Below, in pieces: positions 35,101 to 39,296 of a stretch of 39,296 nucleotides of DNA (within the stretch, counting starts at the first letter, position 1; every line of letters begins with the position of its first letter). The translations under genes were made by a program, and so were the position numbers. This stretch comes from an uncultured Bacteroidales bacterium. GTDB lineage: Bacteria; Bacteroidota; Bacteroidia; Bacteroidales; UBA932. The stretch spans positions 1 through 39,296 of the forward strand of contig ONQP01000022.1 of assembly GCA_900319975.1 (NCBI GenBank), in the 5' to 3' direction. The notes beneath the pieces are model-generated. The model did no database searches, was not told the DNA's origin, and saw only the letters and a program-made list of their open reading frames with translations.

Positions 35101-38100
35101 GCCGGAAGCGGGGTCGAAGGCGCCGCCGGTCTCGGCGCGGTAGCGTTCGGACAGGGCGCGCACCTCCGAGAAGAAGCGGTCGGGCACGATCTCCTCGCCC
35201 CGGTTGTAGCGCGAGAGCAGCGAGTTCTTGTTGTATCCCGACAGGCTGAAATCGATCGAATCGAGCAACGCGTCGATGCGTGCCTGGATGGCCTTGGGCG
35301 AGGTTTTGACCCCGGCCAGGTCGGCCTTGACGCTGTAGACGCCGCCCTGGGCGTAGCCCGAGAAGACGACGTAGCGGTGCTGCTGGCAGCCGGCGGAAAG
35401 GAAGGCGGCCAGGAGAATGGAAAAAATGATCCGGTATTTCATCGCTTCGGCAAAGTATTTGTACAAAGTTAGCTGTTTTTCGCGCATTTTTGCGCATATT
35501 TGCAATTTGTAAGCACAGAGACAAATATGAAGTTGAACAGATGGTTGCTCCCTGCCGCCCTGGTCGCCGCGCTCGCGGTGGCGGAAGGATGCAAGAAGGA
35601 ATCGACCGAGACCAAGGAAAGCCTGTCAGGCGAGATCACGCTGACCGTCCCCGCCGTGGTCGAGGTCGGATATACCAAGGACTACATGATCGATACGCTG
35701 ATGACGCTTTCCTGCCCGGACGGCTCTCCCATCGGCTATTATTTCACCGATCCCGACACGAACACCCGCGACACGCTCGTCAACGCCGACGGCACGTTCC
35801 GCAAGCACATCTATACGCTCACCGTCGCCGACAAGCGCGAGTCCCAGACCCTCACCCTGACGGCCTTCATGGCGAAGGATTCCAAGTACGCCGGCCAGTC
35901 CGGCACCGCCACGTTCCTGATCGTGCGCAAGGGCCTCGACGAGCAGGGCTCGCTCACGCGTTTCAACGCCGCCGCGTCCGCCGGCTCCTTCAAGGATGCC
36001 CGCGACGGCCGGGAATACTACTATTGCACGATGAACGGCCTGTCCTGGATGCGCCACAACCTGGCGTGGACCGGCGCCGGCGTCCCGACCTGGGGCTGCG
36101 TGGCGATGAACGACATCTTCGGCCGCTACTATACCTGGGAGGAGGCGCAGACCGCCTGCCCGGAGGGCTGGCGGCTGCCGACCGACGCCGAATGGACGGC
36201 CCTGCAGGAGGGCGCCCAGCCCGGCAAGGACATCAAGGGCCTGGCCGGCCGGCTGATGGGCGACATCTACTTCAACGGCGACCGGCTGTGGGAATACTGG
36301 CGTGAGGTGCGGATCACCGACGAGTTCGGCTTCTCCGCGATCCCTGCCGGCTATGCCAACCTCGGCGGCGCTTCGGATTTCCGGGGCCAGTACACCTATG
36401 CCGCCTTCTGGACCGCCGACGAGGAGGATGGCGACGGCGTCTGCCGCTACATCTACCAGAGCAAGGACATCGTCTATCGCGGCAAGATGTCGAAGACCGA
36501 CTTCGCCGCTTCCGTGCGCTGCGTCAGATAGCGGCGACCGTCCCGAGAAAATGCAAGAGAGCCTGGCCGACCGCATCGGCCAGGTTTTTTATGCCCTGCG
36601 GGCAGCCCGGCAGCAGAGCGGGGAGGGAGCAGAGGATGAATCCTTCGGTCAGGGGCAGCGCGCCCAGGTTGGTCAGCAGGAAGTAGCGCGGGAAGGTGTG
36701 GAAGCGCAGCCAGACGAGCGGGGCGGTGAAGACCTGGCAGGAGACCGTAAGCGACATGGCGCTCCAGATGCGTCGGAAAGGGTCCGGGCGGCGCCCGGCC
36801 GGGTACCAGGCTTCGAGCCGCGGGTGGACCAGCACGATGCCGAGCAGCGCGAGATAGGAGAGCTGGAAGCCCAGGCTCGTGACCACGCCGGGCGAGACGG
36901 CCAGCTGGATGGTGAGCGCGGCGAAGAAGATGGCCGTCAGGTGGCGCCTGCGTCCCGGCAACAACCGGGAAAGTTCGTTCAGACAGATGAACAGGAAGGC
37001 GCGCACGAGGGAAGGGGAAGCGCCGGTCATCAGCAGGAAGAATCCCGCCGCGCCGACCGACAGGGCGCTGCGCACGGCCGTGGCCGGGCGGCTGTGCCCC
37101 ATCCAGGCCAGCGCACCCTGCAGGATGCCGTAGAGGATGCCCAGGTGCAGGCCCGACAGGGCCAGGATGTGGGCGGCGCCCGCGTCGCGGAAAGCCGCCA
37201 CCGTGGCGGCGTCGAGCCCTTCGCGCCGGCCGGCCAGCAGGGCCTTGAGCAGCGCGGTGGTATCCGCGTGCGGGAAGTCCGCCGCGTCGATGGCGCGCAG
37301 CAGCCCGCCCAGGGCCCGCTCCGCCGGAGGCCACGGCCCCGGCGGTCCTGGCGCCAGGCCGGCGGTGGCCTGGCAGAGCACGCCGAGCGCCCAGAACAGG
37401 GCCGTCAGGGCGAGGGTGCGCGGGCCGCGCCCGGCTGCGGCTGCAAGCAGCCCGCCGGCCGCGAGGCAGGCGCCTGCCCCGGCCCAGAAAAGCGCATCGC
37501 TCCCAGGCGGCAACAAGGCCGCCATCATCACTCCTGCTGAAAAAGGGATTGAAATCGCCACGATGTCTTTCTCCTCGACCATTTCAATCGGATTTTTGGC
37601 AAAATACGCAAAAATCCCTAATTTTGCACGATTTTGAAACCTAATGTTTGACATATGATTATCCTTGTAATCAATTGTGGAAGTTCTTCCGTGAAGTACC
37701 AGCTTCTGGACATGAAGAACGACGACGTGTACGATCTGCTGGCCAAAGGCCTCGTCGAGAAGATCGGCCTGCCTGACGGCTGCCTCACCCATAAACCTAC
37801 CGGCAAGGAACCTTACACGGTTACGCAACCCATTCCCGACCACAAGGTCGGCATGAAACTCGTGCTGGACGCCCTCGTGGATCCGGAGCACGGCGTGCTG
37901 TCCAGCTTCGACGACATCGAGGCGGTCGGCCACCGCATCGTCCAGGGCGCCGATTTCTTCTCCGGGAGCACGGTCGTCAACGACGACGTCCTCAAGAAGA
38001 TCGAGATCTGCTGCGACTTCGCCCCGCTGCACAACCCGGCCCACCTGCTCGGCATCCACGCCATCTCGCACGTCCTCCCGGACGTCCCGCAGGTCGTGAC

Positions 38101-39296
38101 CTTCGATACGGCCTTCCACCAGACGATGGAGCCGTACGCCTATATGTACGCCCTTCCCTACGAATACTACGAGAAGTACCGCGTGCGCCGCTACGGTGCC
38201 CACGGCACCTCGCACCAATACGTCTCCCAGCGCGGCGCCAAGCTCGCCGGCCTGGACCTGGCGCACTCCAAGATCATCACCTGCCACCTCGGCAACGGCA
38301 GCTCCGTGACCGCCATCCGCGACGGCAAGGTCGTGGACACCTCGATGGGCTTCACCCCGCTCGAGGGCATGATCATGGGTACCCGCTGCGGCAACATCGA
38401 CGCCAACATCATCCCGTACATCATGAAGAAGGAGAACCTCACGCCGGATGAGATGACGACCATCATGAACAAGAAGAGCGGCTTCCTCGGCCTGTCCGGC
38501 AAGAGCTCCGACCTGCGCGACATGGACGCGGCCGCCAAGGCCGGCGACGTCCGCGCCAAGATCGTGCTCAAGAAGCTCACCTACGATACCATCAAGAACG
38601 TCGGCGCCTACATCGCCGAGATGAACGGCGTGGACCTCATCGTCTTCACCGCCGGCATCGGCGAGAACAACCCGCGCCTGCGCCGCCACATCTGCGACAA
38701 CCTCTCCTATATGGGTGTCAAGATCGACGTCGACGCCAACGACGCCGCCCGCAGCGCCGAGACCATCATCTCCGCGCCGGATTCCACCGTCAAGGTGGCC
38801 CTCATTCCGACCAACGAAGAGCTGGTGATCGCCCGTGACACGATGCATCTCGTCTCCGAATTAGAAAACTAAAAGATATGTCCCTCATTGACCAGATTGT
38901 CGCGCGTGCCAAGTCCAACAGGCAGCGCATCGTGCTCCCGGAATCCTTCGAGGAGCGCACCATCACCGCGGCCGACCGCGCCATCGCCGACGGCCTTGCC
39001 GACATCATCCTGATCGGCAACCGCGAGAAAGTCCTCGCCTATGCGGCCCAGCTGGGCCTCAAGCATATCGACCAGGCTACCATCATCGATCCCGAGACCA
39101 GCGACAAGACCGAAGAATACGCACAGCTCCTCTTCCAGCTCCGCCAGAAGAAGGGCATGACCCTCGAGGTGGCCCGCAAGACCGTCCTCGATCCGCTCTA
39201 CTTCGGCTGCCTGATCATCAAGAGCGGCGATGCCGACGGCCAGATCAGCGGCGCCCTCTCCACCACCGGCGAGACGCTCCGCCCGGCCCTGCAGAT

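Overview
The window is GC-rich chromosomal DNA of a Bacteroidota bacterium, most likely an uncultured gut-type member of the order Bacteroidales. The grounds are a SusC/SusD pair, a FISUMP-family lipoprotein, a DUF4290 protein next to ftsK, a XylR-like LacI/AraC hybrid regulator, a NagB-LmbE fusion, and promoters of the Bacteroidota form TTTG-N20-TAnnTTTG. I cannot name a genus from sequence alone. No tRNA, rRNA, CRISPR array or insertion sequence was seen.

Layout. 1-1057: winged-helix regulator and an 8-helix membrane protein. 1089-1880: rsmG and the small gene rpmH, ending in a strong terminator. 1881-2537: a gene-free stretch with a long palindrome, a structured element (copy A), hairpin repeats and a G-run cluster. 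2538-4954: alanine racemase and a secreted histidine phosphatase. 5046-22624: an amino-sugar locus. 22625-23056: a second gene-free stretch with copy B of the element. 23057-29102: AddB-like nuclease, AddA-like helicase-nuclease and a LolA-like protein. 29221-31220: a secreted duplicated MABP-like protein and a lytic transglycosylase. 31284-34436: ftsK and DUF4290. 34471-36531: apbE and a FISUMP lipoprotein, divergent. 36524-37582: a reduced ComEC. 37655-39296: ackA and the start of pta.

The amino-sugar locus has four transcription units: susC-susD; ROK kinase - GH2 exo-glucosaminidase-like - alkaline phosphatase; GH20 hexosaminidase - XylR-like regulator - histidine phosphatase/beta-propeller fusion; and NagB-LmbE fusion - nagB. 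All four can be served by three copies of a 27-bp site (10092-10118, 14696-14722, 22683-22709). On the minus strand each copy stands 30, 30 and 31 nt upstream of a TAnnTTTG box. I infer an activator-type operator for the regulator encoded in the locus. The likely pathway is uptake of an amino-sugar oligosaccharide, removal of terminal GlcNAc/GlcN by GH20 and GH2, phosphorylation by the ROK kinase and conversion to fructose-6-phosphate by NagB. The co-regulated phosphatases suggest a phosphorylated substrate.

The most unusual signals are: (1) the three-site operator with fixed spacing; (2) the ~115-nt element found twice with a conserved hairpin and imperfect inverted ends; (3) a short palindromic repeat present both in the intergenic DNA after element B and, in frame, inside the FtsK linker, with paired base changes in its arms.
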